DNA of 58,746 nt, from contig JAMFRU010000013.1 in NCBI GenBank assembly GCA_026224875.1, positions 1 through 58,746 of the forward strand. Reading direction: 5' to 3'. The notes under the pieces are model-generated. The model was not told where the DNA came from, did not search any database, and saw only the letters and a program-made list of their open reading frames with translations. Of this stretch, positions 1 to 8,891 are shown piece after piece; the first letter of the stretch is position 1; each line of letters starts with the position of its first letter. The stretch comes from Acidocella sp. (lineage in GTDB: Bacteria; Pseudomonadota; Alphaproteobacteria; Acetobacterales; Acetobacteraceae). A program made the position numbers and the translations under genes.

Positions 1-104
1 ATCGATCGGATCGCGTCAATCGCCGGCTTGCCCTGGGAAGTCAAAATCTCAACCTGGCGCAGCTTCGCTATAATCTCCTCGGGTTTGTATATTCTCCGCG
101 GCAT
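1..104 (-). CDS. IS3-family transposase OrfA, N-terminal fragment
   Basis: Thirty-four complete codons are visible on the minus strand, starting MPRRIYKPEEIIAKLRQVEI and continuing through a SQGKPAIDAIR-like segment before running off the window. This matches the helix-turn-helix N-terminus of IS3-family OrfA (HTH_8/Tnp_1-like), which binds the element's ends and is fused to OrfB by programmed frameshifting in intact copies. The start ATG (104-102) follows a strong GAGGAGG ribosome-binding site. The gene is cut only by the window boundary. Confidence 0.7.
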   Translation of the reverse strand, partial: MPRRIYKPEEIIAKLRQVEILTSQGKPAIDAIRS

Positions 105-152
105 CACTCGGCCCTCCTCACCAAAAACTACATTAATGGAGGACCAATTCTA
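1..152 (-). mobile_element. IS3-family insertion sequence, 5' end (partial)
   Basis: This is the left end of an insertion sequence that continues beyond base 1. Read on the minus strand, the tip is TAGAATTGGTCCTCC, ending at about base 152. It resembles the TAGA-TGG-CC-CC start of IS2-group IS3 elements. About 48 bases further in comes the start of an OrfA-type transposase gene. No target duplication can be checked because the other end is outside the window. Family assignment rests on the OrfA peptide and is fairly secure; the exact tip is an inference. Confidence 0.6.
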
Positions 153-431
153 GGCGGGCAGATCAACACCGCGCGAAGCCCGAACAGCCCTGCGCAATGG
201 CAAGCAACTCAATACGAAAGCTGACGGAGACTAAAAGCCAGCCGCCGCGGCATCTCTGCCAAACTGGCGCGTCGGGAAGCAGCAGAATCAAGGAATGTCA
301 GGCCCTCCCCTTGCAGATCATTTTGATCGCCAGGGTGCCAAGTAGAGTTGCTGGGCAGGCAGGCCGGCAATGTCTTTCTGGCATTCGGCCCAATTGCGCA
401 AAGCCGATAATCCTCATTGCCGTATTTCCCC

Positions 432-3400
432 TTATGCTTGGCGGGCGGCCGCTAATCTACGGCACAGGGAAGCGGGCAGCTGACGTGCCGATTTTGCACG
501 CGGATAGGACATTTCCTCGATGGGCGTGGCCTGGGTCTCGCGCGCATCCCAGTTATGGAAATGCATCCGGTCCACGTTATCGACGAAACTCTCCGCCTGC
601 ACGCCTTCCGCCAGCAGCAGCTCATGCGTGGCCAGCTCCACATGGTGGTAGGTGAAATGCGCCGGCACACCGGTTTCGCGGATTATGCTCACACCATTCA
701 CCAGTGCCCCGGCCTGGGCCAGTATGCCGTCAATAAACACGGCATGGTCCGGCGAGAGCAGCAGATCCCGCACGGGCAGTCCTTCCCCCAGCGCGCCGGC
801 GATGATGCGCACCGGCAGGCTACGCAGCCTGTCGGCAAAGCGCGTGGCAACATGGCTCTGGCCAACCCAACGCACGGGTTTCACCCCGTTCACGGTGCAG
901 ACCATATCTCCTGCCCGTAGTAGCTCCACCGCCACTTCGCCGCCAGGCGTGGCAATGCGCGTACCGGGGTAGAAGCAGAAGGTAATATCCGTGCCACCGG
1001 TGGCATCGGGTGCGAGCTGAAAAACATCATCCGTATAATCGCCGGTTAACACTTGCATGTAGGTGCTCCCGCCTTCAGTGACGGTCAGCGTATTATCGCT
1101 GGAATCCCACGCCGCCGTGCCGCCACTGGCAAAATCCAGCACCCCCGACACCACATCGATCACACCACCGGCAAGCAATGTTGTCCCGGTGGCCGTGCCA
1201 CTGGCATACACAACTTCCGTACTGCCACTGCTCACGATCTGCGCGCCGCCGCTATTCACCACCGTGCCGCTGGCCGTGCCGCCGGACGCGATCAAGGCCG
1301 TGCCGCCGGAAAGAACCGTGATGTTAGAAACGCTGTCACCGGCATTAACGGTGAGCGTGGCGCCGCTGGATACGATCAAGCCGGAGGCGCTGGTGCCTTC
1401 ATCGATGGTGATTCCACCGGAGGTGAGGAGGATGGCCGGCTGTATGGCGCCGAAGGGAGGAGTGGCCCCAATCGTGAACTGGCCGTCGCCGGACGTCACC
1501 ACGCCGCTGGTGAACGCGATATTGCTGGCGGCGAGCGTACCGGACGTGTCGACGTACGAGCCGCCGCCGCCGCCGCCGCCGCCAGCGTCTCCGCCGCCAC
1601 CACCGCTATAGCCGCCGCCCCCGCCGCCACCGAATTTGCCGCCGCCGCCGCCGCCGCCATAACCGCCTGGCGCTGTGTAAGAGGTTCCATCAGTTGCCCC
1701 GCCGGCAGCGTTTCCGCCTGGCGACGGGTTTATCTCAGCGCCACCGCCACCAGAATCGCCATAGCCATAGCCATTCCAACCGGCCGTACCCGCGCCGTAT
1801 ACCCCGCCCCCACCCCCGCCATTGTTGCCGTAAGGAGAGGTCGTCCCGCCCGTCCCGCCGCTCCCGGCCGTGCCACCCGTGCCAGCACCCGTTCCATCGC
1901 CACTTGCGCCGCCCGTGATTGTCAAAGCATCGCCGCCGCCGCCAAAATATCCGCCGCCGCCGCCGCCGCCGGCCGCTTCCAGAAGAACGTCGCCGTCGTA
2001 AACAAAGCTGCCACCGCCGCCGCCGCCCGCGTACCCGTTAATGAGATTTCCCCCAGCGCCGCCGGTGATAATTTCGAGTATCGTTCCGGAGGTCAGGTAG
2101 AACGTGCCGGTAACTTCCGCCCCCGTGCCACCCGCATAGCCAACACCGTAATATGACTCACCGGCGCCGCCCGCGGCCCCGTCTACGGTGATGGTCAGCA
2201 GGCCGGTTTGCGTGACCGTGTAATATTCGATCGTCCCGGTAGAACCTGAGGTGGCCAGCGTCGTGAACGTGCCAGGCGCGTTGGTCGTATACGACACAGA
2301 AGCACCGGACCCGGCGTTGAGAGTGCCCCCGGCCAGAAGGGCCGTGGCGGAGGCGGTGCCGCCGGAGGCGACGCTAAGCATGCCGCCGGAGAGAACCGCG
2401 CCGCCGATATCTGTGCCGCCGGAGGCGACTGTCTCAACCCCACCGGCAGAGATGAGACTGCCAGAGGCAGCGCCGCCGGACGAGGTCAGCACCGTGCCGC
2501 CGGCGAGGATCGTCGTATGCGACAGCACACCGCCGCTGCCGGCGATGACGGTGACCCCGCTCCCGACGATATCGGCATAGGCCGTGCCGCCGGAGGTGAC
2601 GATTTCGGTGCCACCGGACAAGATGACATTTCCAGAAGCGGTGCCGCCGGACAACAGGATTTCCGTGCCGCCGGCAAGGATCGTGGCCCCCGACAGCGCG
2701 CCACCGCTGGCCGCGATGACGGTGCCGCCGCTCCCGACGATTTCGCCGTAGGCCGTGCCGCCGGAAACAACGCTCTCAAAGCCGCCGCCGGAGATGACGC
2801 TGCCCGACGCCGTGCCACCAGATATCAGCGCCGCGCCGCCGGCGAGGATCGTCGCACCCGACAGCACGCCACCGCTGACCGCGATGACGGTGCCACCACT
2901 CCCAACGATATCGGCATAGGCCGTGCCGCCGCCGCTCACCGTCTCGGTGCCGCCATCAATCACGCTGCCATAGGCAAGGCCGCCGCTGGTGATGATCAAG
3001 GTCCCGCCGCTGGCGACCGTGATGCCGGAGACAATGTCGCCCGCGCTGACGGTGAGGGTCGCACCGCTGGACACGATCAAGCCGGAGGCGCTGGTGCCTT
3101 CGTCGACGGTGAGGCCGCCGGAGGTGAGCAAGATGGCGGGCTGTACGGCGCCGTAGGGAAAGGCGGCGGCTGAGAGCAGAACGAGGCCGTTACCGGCCGT
3201 CACCACGCCGCTGCTGGAGGTGACATTGCTGGCGGCAAGGGCACCAGACATGTCGACATACGACCCGCCGCCGCCGCCGCCGCCATAACCGCCGCCGCCG
3301 CCGCCGCTGTAGCCGCCGCCACCGCCGCCGGCGGCATCGCCGCCGCCGCCGCCGCCGCCATAACCGCCTGACGTTGTGAAGCCGGTTCCATCAGTGGCCC

Positions 3401-4232
3401 CGCCGGCGGCGTTTCCGCCTGTTGACGGGTTTATCTCAGCGCCGCCGCCACCAGAGTAAGATCCCACTCCGGCGGTGCCGGCGCCGTCGGTGCCACCCCC
3501 GCCCCCGCCGTCTCCGCTGGGATTGGTGCCGTATGAGCCGCCAAGCCCGCCGCTTCCGTTTACGCCGGCCGCGAAAGGAGATTCAAAGACTCCCGGTGAG
3601 CCTCCCGTTGTTGCCGGAGCATCGGTGCCATTGTCATAGGCGCCGCCGCCCAAGCCTCCGCCGCCGCCGCCGCCGCCGCCGGCAGCTTCCAGAAGAACGT
3701 TGCCGTCATAAACAAAACTGCCGCCGCCACCGCCACCACCGGCACCGCCATTAATGTTACCGGAATTTTCCCCAGCGCCGCCGGTGATAATTTCGAGTAT
3801 CGTTCCAGAAGTGAGATTGAACGTGCCGGTAACTTCCGCCCCCGCGCCGCCGGTTCCGACAGAACCGGCCCCGCCCGCGGCGCCCTCCACCGTGATGGTC
3901 AGAGGGCCGGTTTGAGTGACCGTGTAATATTCAATCGTCCCGGTGTAACCGGCGCTGGCCTGCATCGCGACCGTGCCAGGGGCGTTGGTCGTGTACGACA
4001 CAGAAGCTCCTGGCCCAGAGCTGACGCTGCCGCCGGCCAGCAGCGCCATGTTGGCGGCGGTGCCGCCGGACGCAACGTCCAGCACGCCGCCGGACAGCAC
4101 GGTGATGCCAGACGCCGTGCCACCAGAGGCAACCAGCAGCGTCTCGCCGCCGGAAATCACCAGGCCGCTGACCGAACTCCCTTCCGGAGTCAAAACGCCG
4201 CCGCTGGAGAGGTAGATCAAGCTATCGGACAT
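432..4232 (-). CDS. AIDA-like/glycine-rich repeat protein with C-terminal Hint domain
   Basis: A 1266-residue protein built from three kinds of sequence. Short SGGTASG-type repeats, as in AIDA/autotransporter passenger beta-helices, fill residues ~1-80, ~370-620 and ~930-1060. Two long glycine-rich modules (~84-370 and ~648-935) each carry EYYTVTQTG, TSGTILEIITGGAG and LLEAAGGGGGGG motifs. The last ~180 residues form a Hedgehog/intein-type Hint domain: it opens with CFYPGTRIATPGGEV (Cys ~1086) and contains LLSPDHAVF (His ~1163). Hint domains can cleave themselves from the upstream polypeptide, so the repeats are probably a surface or secreted moiety released by autoprocessing. I see no classical signal peptide. 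Such Hint_2 proteins are multicopy in Acetobacteraceae. The substrate and purpose are unknown. Start ATG 4232 is the only good one. Confidence 0.75.
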   Translation of the reverse strand: MSDSLIYLSSGGVLTPEGSSVSGLVISGGETLLVASGGTASGITVLSGGVLDVASGGTAANMALLAGGSVSSGPGASVSYTTNAPGTVAMQASAGYTGTIEYYTVTQTGPLTITVEGAAGGAGSVGTGGAGAEVTGTFNLTSGTILEIITGGAGENSGNINGGAGGGGGGGSFVYDGNVLLEAAGGGGGGGGGLGGGAYDNGTDAPATTGGSPGVFESPFAAGVNGSGGLGGSYGTNPSGDGGGGGGTDGAGTAGVGSYSGGGGAEINPSTGGNAAGGATDGTGFTTSGGYGGGGGGGDAAGGGGGGYSGGGGGGYGGGGGGGSYVDMSGALAASNVTSSSGVVTAGNGLVLLSAAAFPYGAVQPAILLTSGGLTVDEGTSASGLIVSSGATLTVSAGDIVSGITVASGGTLIITSGGLAYGSVIDGGTETVSGGGTAYADIVGSGGTVIAVSGGVLSGATILAGGAALISGGTASGSVISGGGFESVVSGGTAYGEIVGSGGTVIAASGGALSGATILAGGTEILLSGGTASGNVILSGGTEIVTSGGTAYADIVGSGVTVIAGSGGVLSHTTILAGGTVLTSSGGAASGSLISAGGVETVASGGTDIGGAVLSGGMLSVASGGTASATALLAGGTLNAGSGASVSYTTNAPGTFTTLATSGSTGTIEYYTVTQTGLLTITVDGAAGGAGESYYGVGYAGGTGAEVTGTFYLTSGTILEIITGGAGGNLINGYAGGGGGGSFVYDGDVLLEAAGGGGGGGYFGGGGDALTITGGASGDGTGAGTGGTAGSGGTGGTTSPYGNNGGGGGGVYGAGTAGWNGYGYGDSGGGGAEINPSPGGNAAGGATDGTSYTAPGGYGGGGGGGKFGGGGGGGYSGGGGGDAGGGGGGGGSYVDTSGTLAASNIAFTSGVVTSGDGQFTIGATPPFGAIQPAILLTSGGITIDEGTSASGLIVSSGATLTVNAGDSVSNITVLSGGTALIASGGTASGTVVNSGGAQIVSSGSTEVVYASGTATGTTLLAGGVIDVVSGVLDFASGGTAAWDSSDNTLTVTEGGSTYMQVLTGDYTDDVFQLAPDATGGTDITFCFYPGTRIATPGGEVAVELLRAGDMVCTVNGVKPVRWVGQSHVATRFADRLRSLPVRIIAGALGEGLPVRDLLLSPDHAVFIDGILAQAGALVNGVSIIRETGVPAHFTYHHVELATHELLLAEGVQAESFVDNVDRMHFHNWDARETQATPIEEMSYPRAKSARQLPASLCRRLAAARQA
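1420..2290 (-). repeat. Glycine-rich module, copy 2 of an internal duplication
   Basis: This is the second glycine-rich module, from NAPGTFTTLATSGSTGTIEY to TPPFGAIQPAILLTSGG. It is clearly homologous to the module at about 3120-3990 but differs in linker length and glycine-run length. That is as expected for an old tandem domain duplication followed by slippage in GGN tracts. Confidence 0.8.
3120..3990 (-). repeat. Glycine-rich module, copy 1 of an internal duplication
   Basis: This encodes the N-terminal glycine-rich module of the Hint protein, from NAPGTVAMQASAGYTGTIEY to AAFPYGAVQPAILLTSGG. It shares both borders and all internal landmarks with the second module at about 1420-2290, so one arose by duplication of the other. 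Runs of GGC/GGA codons make long GCC/CCG tracts on the plus strand. Borders are approximate. Confidence 0.8.
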
Positions 4233-4492
4233 AATGCGGCGCCTTTGGTGTTCTCAGGTGACGGGGAAAGACAAAACTCAGCCGCGCGCGGCGATGCAGC
4301 AGTTCAAAACCAACGGTCTGCCGTCGGCCCCGCACCACCGTTGTTTCGCCCCGTTCCGGCATGGGGGCCGGCAAAACAGACACATGGCTGCCGTTAACGG
4401 GCAGCAATGTGTAGATGACCTCCCCCACCCCTCGTTAGGCTCAGCATCTCACGCCGTATGAAAGATTTAGTCCGTACGTCTCACATCGCCAA

Positions 4493-5512
4493 TTAAGGAC
4501 GGCTGGCGACCCGAAAATCACCGGGCTTCATTCCATAAGCGCGTTTGAACATCCGGTTGAAATTGGAATGGTCGAAAAACCCGCTGCGGAACGCGATCTC
4601 TCCGATTTGCAGATGCAGATGCCGGTGCGACGCAAGCAACCGCCTGGCATGCGCTACACGGCTGGCCCAGATACAAGCAGACACCGCCTCCCCAGCTTGC
4701 GAAAAAACCCGGTAAAGTGTCGCGCGCGAACATTGCAAATGTGCCGCCACATGCAACGGGTCAAGTGCGGCACTGGTGCATTCCCGGGCGATATACGCTT
4801 TTGCCGCGTGGTACAGCCCTCCATCCATCACCGCGGTATCGGCAGGCGCTGCAACCCCGGTAGCGAGTGCGGCAAGCGCCATTTGAACCGCAACGTCCAT
4901 CGCCAATGCGCGCTGCGGTACCGGCAAATACGTGGCGTGCTGCATCGTCGCCTGCAAATGAGAGCGCAGTAGACCGCCGATACCCTGCGAGCGCAGCAGC
5001 CCTCCCGCCAGCCGCGCCGGATCCGGGCATATCGCGTTGACCAGCGCGCGCGGGATAAAAAGGCTGATCGAACGGTGATGCGTACGCTTTATTTCGGCCG
5101 GCTGGCTGGAATCCAAGATGATCATCTCGCCTGGACGCAAAGCCCATTTGGTATCGCCAAGCGTCACATGGGTGTTGCCGGCCATGACGCTGAAATTGAT
5201 GCTGATATCATCGCGCTGGTCGGCCCGGCACCGCCCCGCACTGCGTAACACCTGCTGCGGACCGCCGAAATGGTCGAGCATTTCAGCACCTTTCCCGGCC
5301 AGGCGCGTGAGGCTCGCCCGAAACGGGACGGTCACATCGGTTCCAGGCGAGACATCCAGCCGGCGCAGCACACCGCTGTGCCAAAAGTCGAGGCGTTGCG
5401 CGAGCGGCACCGCATCGGTCGAAAACGACGCAAGCTCGCCGCCTTCAGCGTTCAATGGCAAGGTTGGCGGCGTTGTGCGGTCGTAAATCGCGGTCATCAG
5501 CGATGCTAACAT
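4493..5512 (-). CDS. AraC-family transcriptional regulator
   Basis: The 339-residue form starts at ATG 5512; a longer TTG form would reach 5593. Residues ~30-200 match the AraC-binding-like sensor domain, with a cupin-like stretch NFSVMAGNTHVTLGD and ALRPGEMIILDSSQPAEI. The C-terminal ~100 residues hold two helix-turn-helix units (LDPLHVAAHLQCSRATLYRV and IGEIAFRSGFFDHSNFNRMF) and end in the family signature KRAYGMKPGDFR. It lies upstream of the Hint gene on the same strand, 260 bp apart, and may regulate it. The gap contains a GCTGCCGTTAACGGGCAGC palindrome (about 4389-4407) that could be an operator. The effector cannot be told from sequence. Confidence 0.85.
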   Translation of the reverse strand: MLASLMTAIYDRTTPPTLPLNAEGGELASFSTDAVPLAQRLDFWHSGVLRRLDVSPGTDVTVPFRASLTRLAGKGAEMLDHFGGPQQVLRSAGRCRADQRDDISINFSVMAGNTHVTLGDTKWALRPGEMIILDSSQPAEIKRTHHRSISLFIPRALVNAICPDPARLAGGLLRSQGIGGLLRSHLQATMQHATYLPVPQRALAMDVAVQMALAALATGVAAPADTAVMDGGLYHAAKAYIARECTSAALDPLHVAAHLQCSRATLYRVFSQAGEAVSACIWASRVAHARRLLASHRHLHLQIGEIAFRSGFFDHSNFNRMFKRAYGMKPGDFRVASRP

Positions 5513-5709
5513 CAACCCGGGCCCCGTCAAAACAGAAGCCGGCAAATTGAGAAGCTCAGTCAAAGACCTGCTGCTACGCGCCGTGATGCTCAACCCAATT
5601 ATGAGAATTCACTTTCTTGTCGAATCTCCTCGTGAGCTAGACCGAGAATGTTGGCTTCTCGCCCATGATCGCCGGAAAGCAGACAGTCTTCTTTCGGTCC
5701 GTTGGGTTG

Positions 5710-6540
5710 TTATATGTCGCGATCCCTCATGGCGGCGTCACAACGCGCATATCGTGAACCGTATTTCGCCATAATCTCGGAATCGTGCTGGAATCCAAGT
5801 TTTTCATAGAGGTGGACGGCAGCCTCACAACGCTTGTTGGTGAGCAGATAAAGCGTCTCCGCGCCCATTGCCTTGGCCCATTCGATCATCGCCGACAAGA
5901 GAAATTCGCCCGCTTTCAGGCAGCGTGCGCTGGCCCTCACACCCATCTTCGTCAGCTCGAAGCTCTTGTCGCTGGTCTTCTGAAGCGCGCAGGTGCCGAC
6001 AATCCCAAGACCAGGCGCTTCGACGAACAGGATCGTGCCGCCGGTATCAATGATCCGTTCCCTCGGATGCCCCAAAACCTCGCGGCCGGTCTGTTCCAGG
6101 CGGAACATCGTGTTGATCCATTCCGCGTTGATCTCGTGGAACACCGGGCGAGATCGTCGCTGAATTCGCGGATGGTGAGCGTGTTCCGTACGATGTTCGC
6201 GACGCGCTCGTTGAGCGGTTTGGCGGCCAAGGCCGCCTCGATGGCCGTGGCCTGGTCGAGCAGAGGTCCCGATAGGCCGTCGCATATTTCCCTCACGGCT
6301 TTTTCGAGCCGTGGCCAGAGCAGCAGCTTCGTCCGCGCCATCGCGGCCTCGCCGGCCGGGGTGAGGGACAGGGTCCGCTGACGCTGGTCCGTGCCGGATG
6401 CCGACTGGACCAGCCCTATGTCTATGAGCTGGCCGGCAGCACGGGTGACGCCTGGCTGGCTGGAGCCGACCGCCTCGACCAGTTTGGCCAACCGTGAGCA
6501 GCCCGCGATCGAGCACGGCGAGCAGCGGCTTAGCTTCCAA
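5710..6540 (-). pseudogene. Decayed MarR-GNAT fusion regulator (two frameshifts, 5' truncated)
   Basis: The coding signal jumps between two minus-strand frames. From ~6540 to ~6487 one frame reads LLAVLDRGLLTVGQ. From ~6487 to ~6147 the other frame reads LAKLVEAVGSSQPGVTRA and RTLSLTPAGEAAMARTK, a MarR winged-helix core. From ~6147 the first frame resumes with FHEINAEWINTMFRLEQTG and a GNAT acetyltransferase ending NKRCEAAVHLYEKLGFQHDS. Joining the frames gives the known MarR-GNAT architecture. The 5' end (normally ~40 more residues) is missing and is replaced by a hairpin at 6547-6575. Two indels plus truncation make function unlikely, unless the indels are sequencing errors. Confidence 0.7.
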
Positions 6541-6575
6541 AAAAACACCGTCAAAGGTCGAATGACCCTGACGGT
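6538..6575 (-). terminator. Inverted repeat with T-tract, possible guaA terminator
   Basis: ACCGTCA and TGACGGT arms, with inner GGTC/GACC pairs and a GAAT loop, form a stem of about 11 bp. On the minus strand it is followed by GTTTTTTT. It lies about 157 bases downstream of the guaA stop in the same direction, so it could end that transcript. Its position exactly where the MarR-GNAT coding signal begins suggests it may instead mark a rearrangement joint. Confidence 0.4.
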
Positions 6576-6731
6576 ATCGTGATTTAGGTGCTCGAACAAG
6601 AAAACGAATACCGTCAAAACGATCCGGTTATCACCGACAAGTAGCGATAGAAACCGCGAGTTTTCACTTACTATTTCAATGACTTAAAGGATATTTTCGA
6701 TGGTCCCAGATACCCCTCGTGAGACGTTCTT

Positions 6732-8285
6732 TCATTCCCACTCAATCGTCCCAGGCGGCTTGCTCGTAATATCGTAGGTCACGCGGTTGATCCCGCGCAC
6801 TTCATTCACAATCCGCCCAGCCACACGCGTCAAAAATGCAATATCATACGGGTACACTTCCGCCGTCATCCCATCCGTGCTCGTAACAGCCCGCAGCGCG
6901 CACACCTGGTCGTAGGTCCGCCCATCGCCCATCACACCTACGCTCTTCACCGGCAGCAGCACCGCAAAAGCCTGCCAGATCGCATCATACAAACCAGCGG
7001 CGCGAATCTCTTCGAGGTAGATGGCATCGGCCTTTTGTAGAATGGCGACCGACTCACGCGACACCGCACCGAGGATACGGATGGCAAGGCCTGGCCCGGG
7101 GAATGGGTGCCGGCCGACAATCGTCTCGGGCAGGCCGAGCTCGCGGCCCAGAGCACGCACCTCGTCCTTAAAAAGTTCCCGCAGCGGCTCAACCAGTTTG
7201 AGCTTCATGTAATCGGGCAGGCCGCCGACGTTGTGGTGCGATTTAATCGTCACCGAAGGCCCACCGATGGCGCTCACGGATTCAATCACATCCGGGTACA
7301 GCGTTCCCTGCGCCAAAAACTCGGCCTCGCCGCCAAGCTTGTGCGATTCCTCATCGAATACCTGAATGAACAGCCGGCCGATGATTTTGCGTTTTTGTTC
7401 CGGGTCAGTGATGCCCTCCAGCTCGCCGAGGAACAGATCCGCCGCATCGCGGTGGATGAGCGGGATGTTGAACTGGTCCCGGAACACCCGCACCACCTCT
7501 TCCGCCTCGGCGCCGCGCAGCAGCCCGTGGTCTACGAAAATACAGGTCAGCTGGTCGCCGATTGCCTCATGGATAAGTGCCGCCGCCACGGAGGAATCCA
7601 CCCCGCCGGAGAGCCCGCAAACGACCTTTCCCTTGCCAACCTGCGCGCGGATTTTGGCGATCTCGGCCTGCCGGAAACCCGCCATGGTCCAGTCGCCCGA
7701 CAGGCCGCAGACCTTATGCGTGAAATTGCGCAGCAGTTGCGCGCCATGCGGCGTGTGCACCACCTCGGGGTGGAACATCGCGCCATAAAACCGGCGTTCG
7801 TCATCAGCAATCAGCGCGTAGGGCGCACCCTCGGACACGGCAACGGTGCGAAACCCAGGCGGAGGTGCGGAAATATGGTCGCCATGGCTCATCCAAACCT
7901 TTTCGCGCGCGCCCTTGTGCCAAACGCCCTCGAACAAAGCGCAATCATCGATGACATCGATATACGCCGCCCCGAATTCCCGAATATCCGCGCCCTTGGC
8001 ATCGCCGCCAAGCTGCACGCACATCGTCATCTGCCCATAGCAAATGCCCAGTACCGGCACGCCGGCCTGAAAAACCCAATCCGGCGCGCGAGGGCTACCC
8101 TCATCGGCCACGCTGGCCGGACCACCCGAGAGAATGATGCCATTAGCGCCAAACCCCTGAATACGGGACAACTCAGCATTAAAGGGCAGTATCTCACAAT
8201 ACACCCCGCTTTCCCGCACCCGGCGGGCAATCAGCTGCGTAACCTGGCTACCAAAATCAAGAATCAGAATTTTTTGCTCGCTCAT
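6732..8285 (-). CDS. guaA: GMP synthase (glutamine-hydrolysing)
   Basis: Converts XMP to GMP using glutamine and ATP, the last step of guanine nucleotide synthesis. The 517-residue protein has the usual order. Residues ~1-190 are a class I glutamine amidotransferase ([19 protein letters not shown] start, nucleophile Cys in GICYGQ, His-Glu in MFHPEVVHT). The ATP pyrophosphatase domain follows ([13 protein letters not shown]). The C-terminal dimerisation domain ends [11 protein letters not shown], the family's universal tail. I chose ATG 8285 because the family starts a few residues before KILILDFG and a GGAG lies just upstream. A GTG at 8294 would add three residues. It stands alone downstream of a strong terminator. 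Confidence 0.97.
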   Translation of the reverse strand: MSEQKILILDFGSQVTQLIARRVRESGVYCEILPFNAELSRIQGFGANGIILSGGPASVADEGSPRAPDWVFQAGVPVLGICYGQMTMCVQLGGDAKGADIREFGAAYIDVIDDCALFEGVWHKGAREKVWMSHGDHISAPPPGFRTVAVSEGAPYALIADDERRFYGAMFHPEVVHTPHGAQLLRNFTHKVCGLSGDWTMAGFRQAEIAKIRAQVGKGKVVCGLSGGVDSSVAAALIHEAIGDQLTCIFVDHGLLRGAEAEEVVRVFRDQFNIPLIHRDAADLFLGELEGITDPEQKRKIIGRLFIQVFDEESHKLGGEAEFLAQGTLYPDVIESVSAIGGPSVTIKSHHNVGGLPDYMKLKLVEPLRELFKDEVRALGRELGLPETIVGRHPFPGPGLAIRILGAVSRESVAILQKADAIYLEEIRAAGLYDAIWQAFAVLLPVKSVGVMGDGRTYDQVCALRAVTSTDGMTAEVYPYDIAFLTRVAGRIVNEVRGINRVTYDITSKPPGTIEWE

Positions 8286-8307
8286 GCGCTCCACTAACGC
8301 AAACCGA

Positions 8308-8346
8308 AGAAAAAGGCCAAGGGGCTTTGCCCCCTGGCCTTTTTCC
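8308..8346 (-). terminator. Rho-independent terminator (bidirectional)
   Basis: AAAAAGGCCAAGGGGC pairs with GCCCCCTGGCCTTTTT around a TTT loop. This is a near-perfect GC-rich stem with A- and T-tracts on either side. It directly follows the stop of the GNAT gene at 8346 on the minus strand and separates that operon from guaA. Confidence 0.85.
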
Positions 8347-8891
8347 TACGCGTTTACGTCGAGCAGCGTCTCGATGGGGTCCCAGGCGAAGGCGGTCTGC
8401 GCAAAAGTCTCGCCGCCTACATTGGTGGTGCCTTCGGCAATGCATTTGCCGCCCAGGCGCTGGTAGAAGTAGCGCGCGGGGTTTTCACGCAGCACCCAGC
8501 AGTACACGGAGCGGCAGCCGATCTGCCACAAATGTTTGGCCGAGGTGCGCAGCAGCTGCCCGCCCAGGCCGCGGTTCTGGTAGTCGTCGAGCATATACAG
8601 GGTCTCGATCTCGCCATCACCCAAAACGGGGCCCTGCTTGCTCTCGCGCGAGCGGCTGGCGGAGCAGAAGCCGAGTACCGGCGGTTCGCCATTGCGCCCG
8701 TGGGTGGCGGCCACATGCACGGCCAGGCCCAGGCGGATGCTATGCTCGTAATAATGGGCCAGCCGGGTAGTGGAGAGGCGGGTGAGCACCTCTTCGGGCA
8801 GAATATCGGCATACGCGCTGCGCCAGGTTGCAACATGCACCGCGGCAATACCGGGTGCATCCGCCAGCCTGGCACGGCGTATGGCGATCAC
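8346..8891 (-). CDS. GNAT-family N-acetyltransferase
   Basis: 181 residues with the GNAT fold. N-terminal IRRARLADAPGIAAVHVATW and DILPEEVLTRLS are typical of the family. The acetyl-CoA-binding motif A is YQNRGLGGQLLRTSAKHLWQ, close to Q/RxxGxG/A. The C-terminal YCWVLRENPARYFYQRLGGK is motif B. It probably acetylates an amine on a small molecule or protein; the substrate is unknown. Its ATG overlaps the stop of the upstream methyltransferase gene by four bases (ATGA), so the two are translationally coupled. Confidence 0.9.
   Translation of the reverse strand: MIAIRRARLADAPGIAAVHVATWRSAYADILPEEVLTRLSTTRLAHYYEHSIRLGLAVHVAATHGRNGEPPVLGFCSASRSRESKQGPVLGDGEIETLYMLDDYQNRGLGGQLLRTSAKHLWQIGCRSVYCWVLRENPARYFYQRLGGKCIAEGTTNVGGETFAQTAFAWDPIETLLDVNA

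Noticed and set aside
1053-2156. A 367-codon plus-strand frame rich in Ala and Gly
   Set aside because: It is a shadow of the glycine-rich modules of the Hint protein, produced by GCC/CCG repeats.
1420-3990. CRISPR or minisatellite array suggested by repeated GCC/CCG-rich units
   Set aside because: The units vary in length, stay in one frame and encode glycine-rich protein repeats; there are no spacers.
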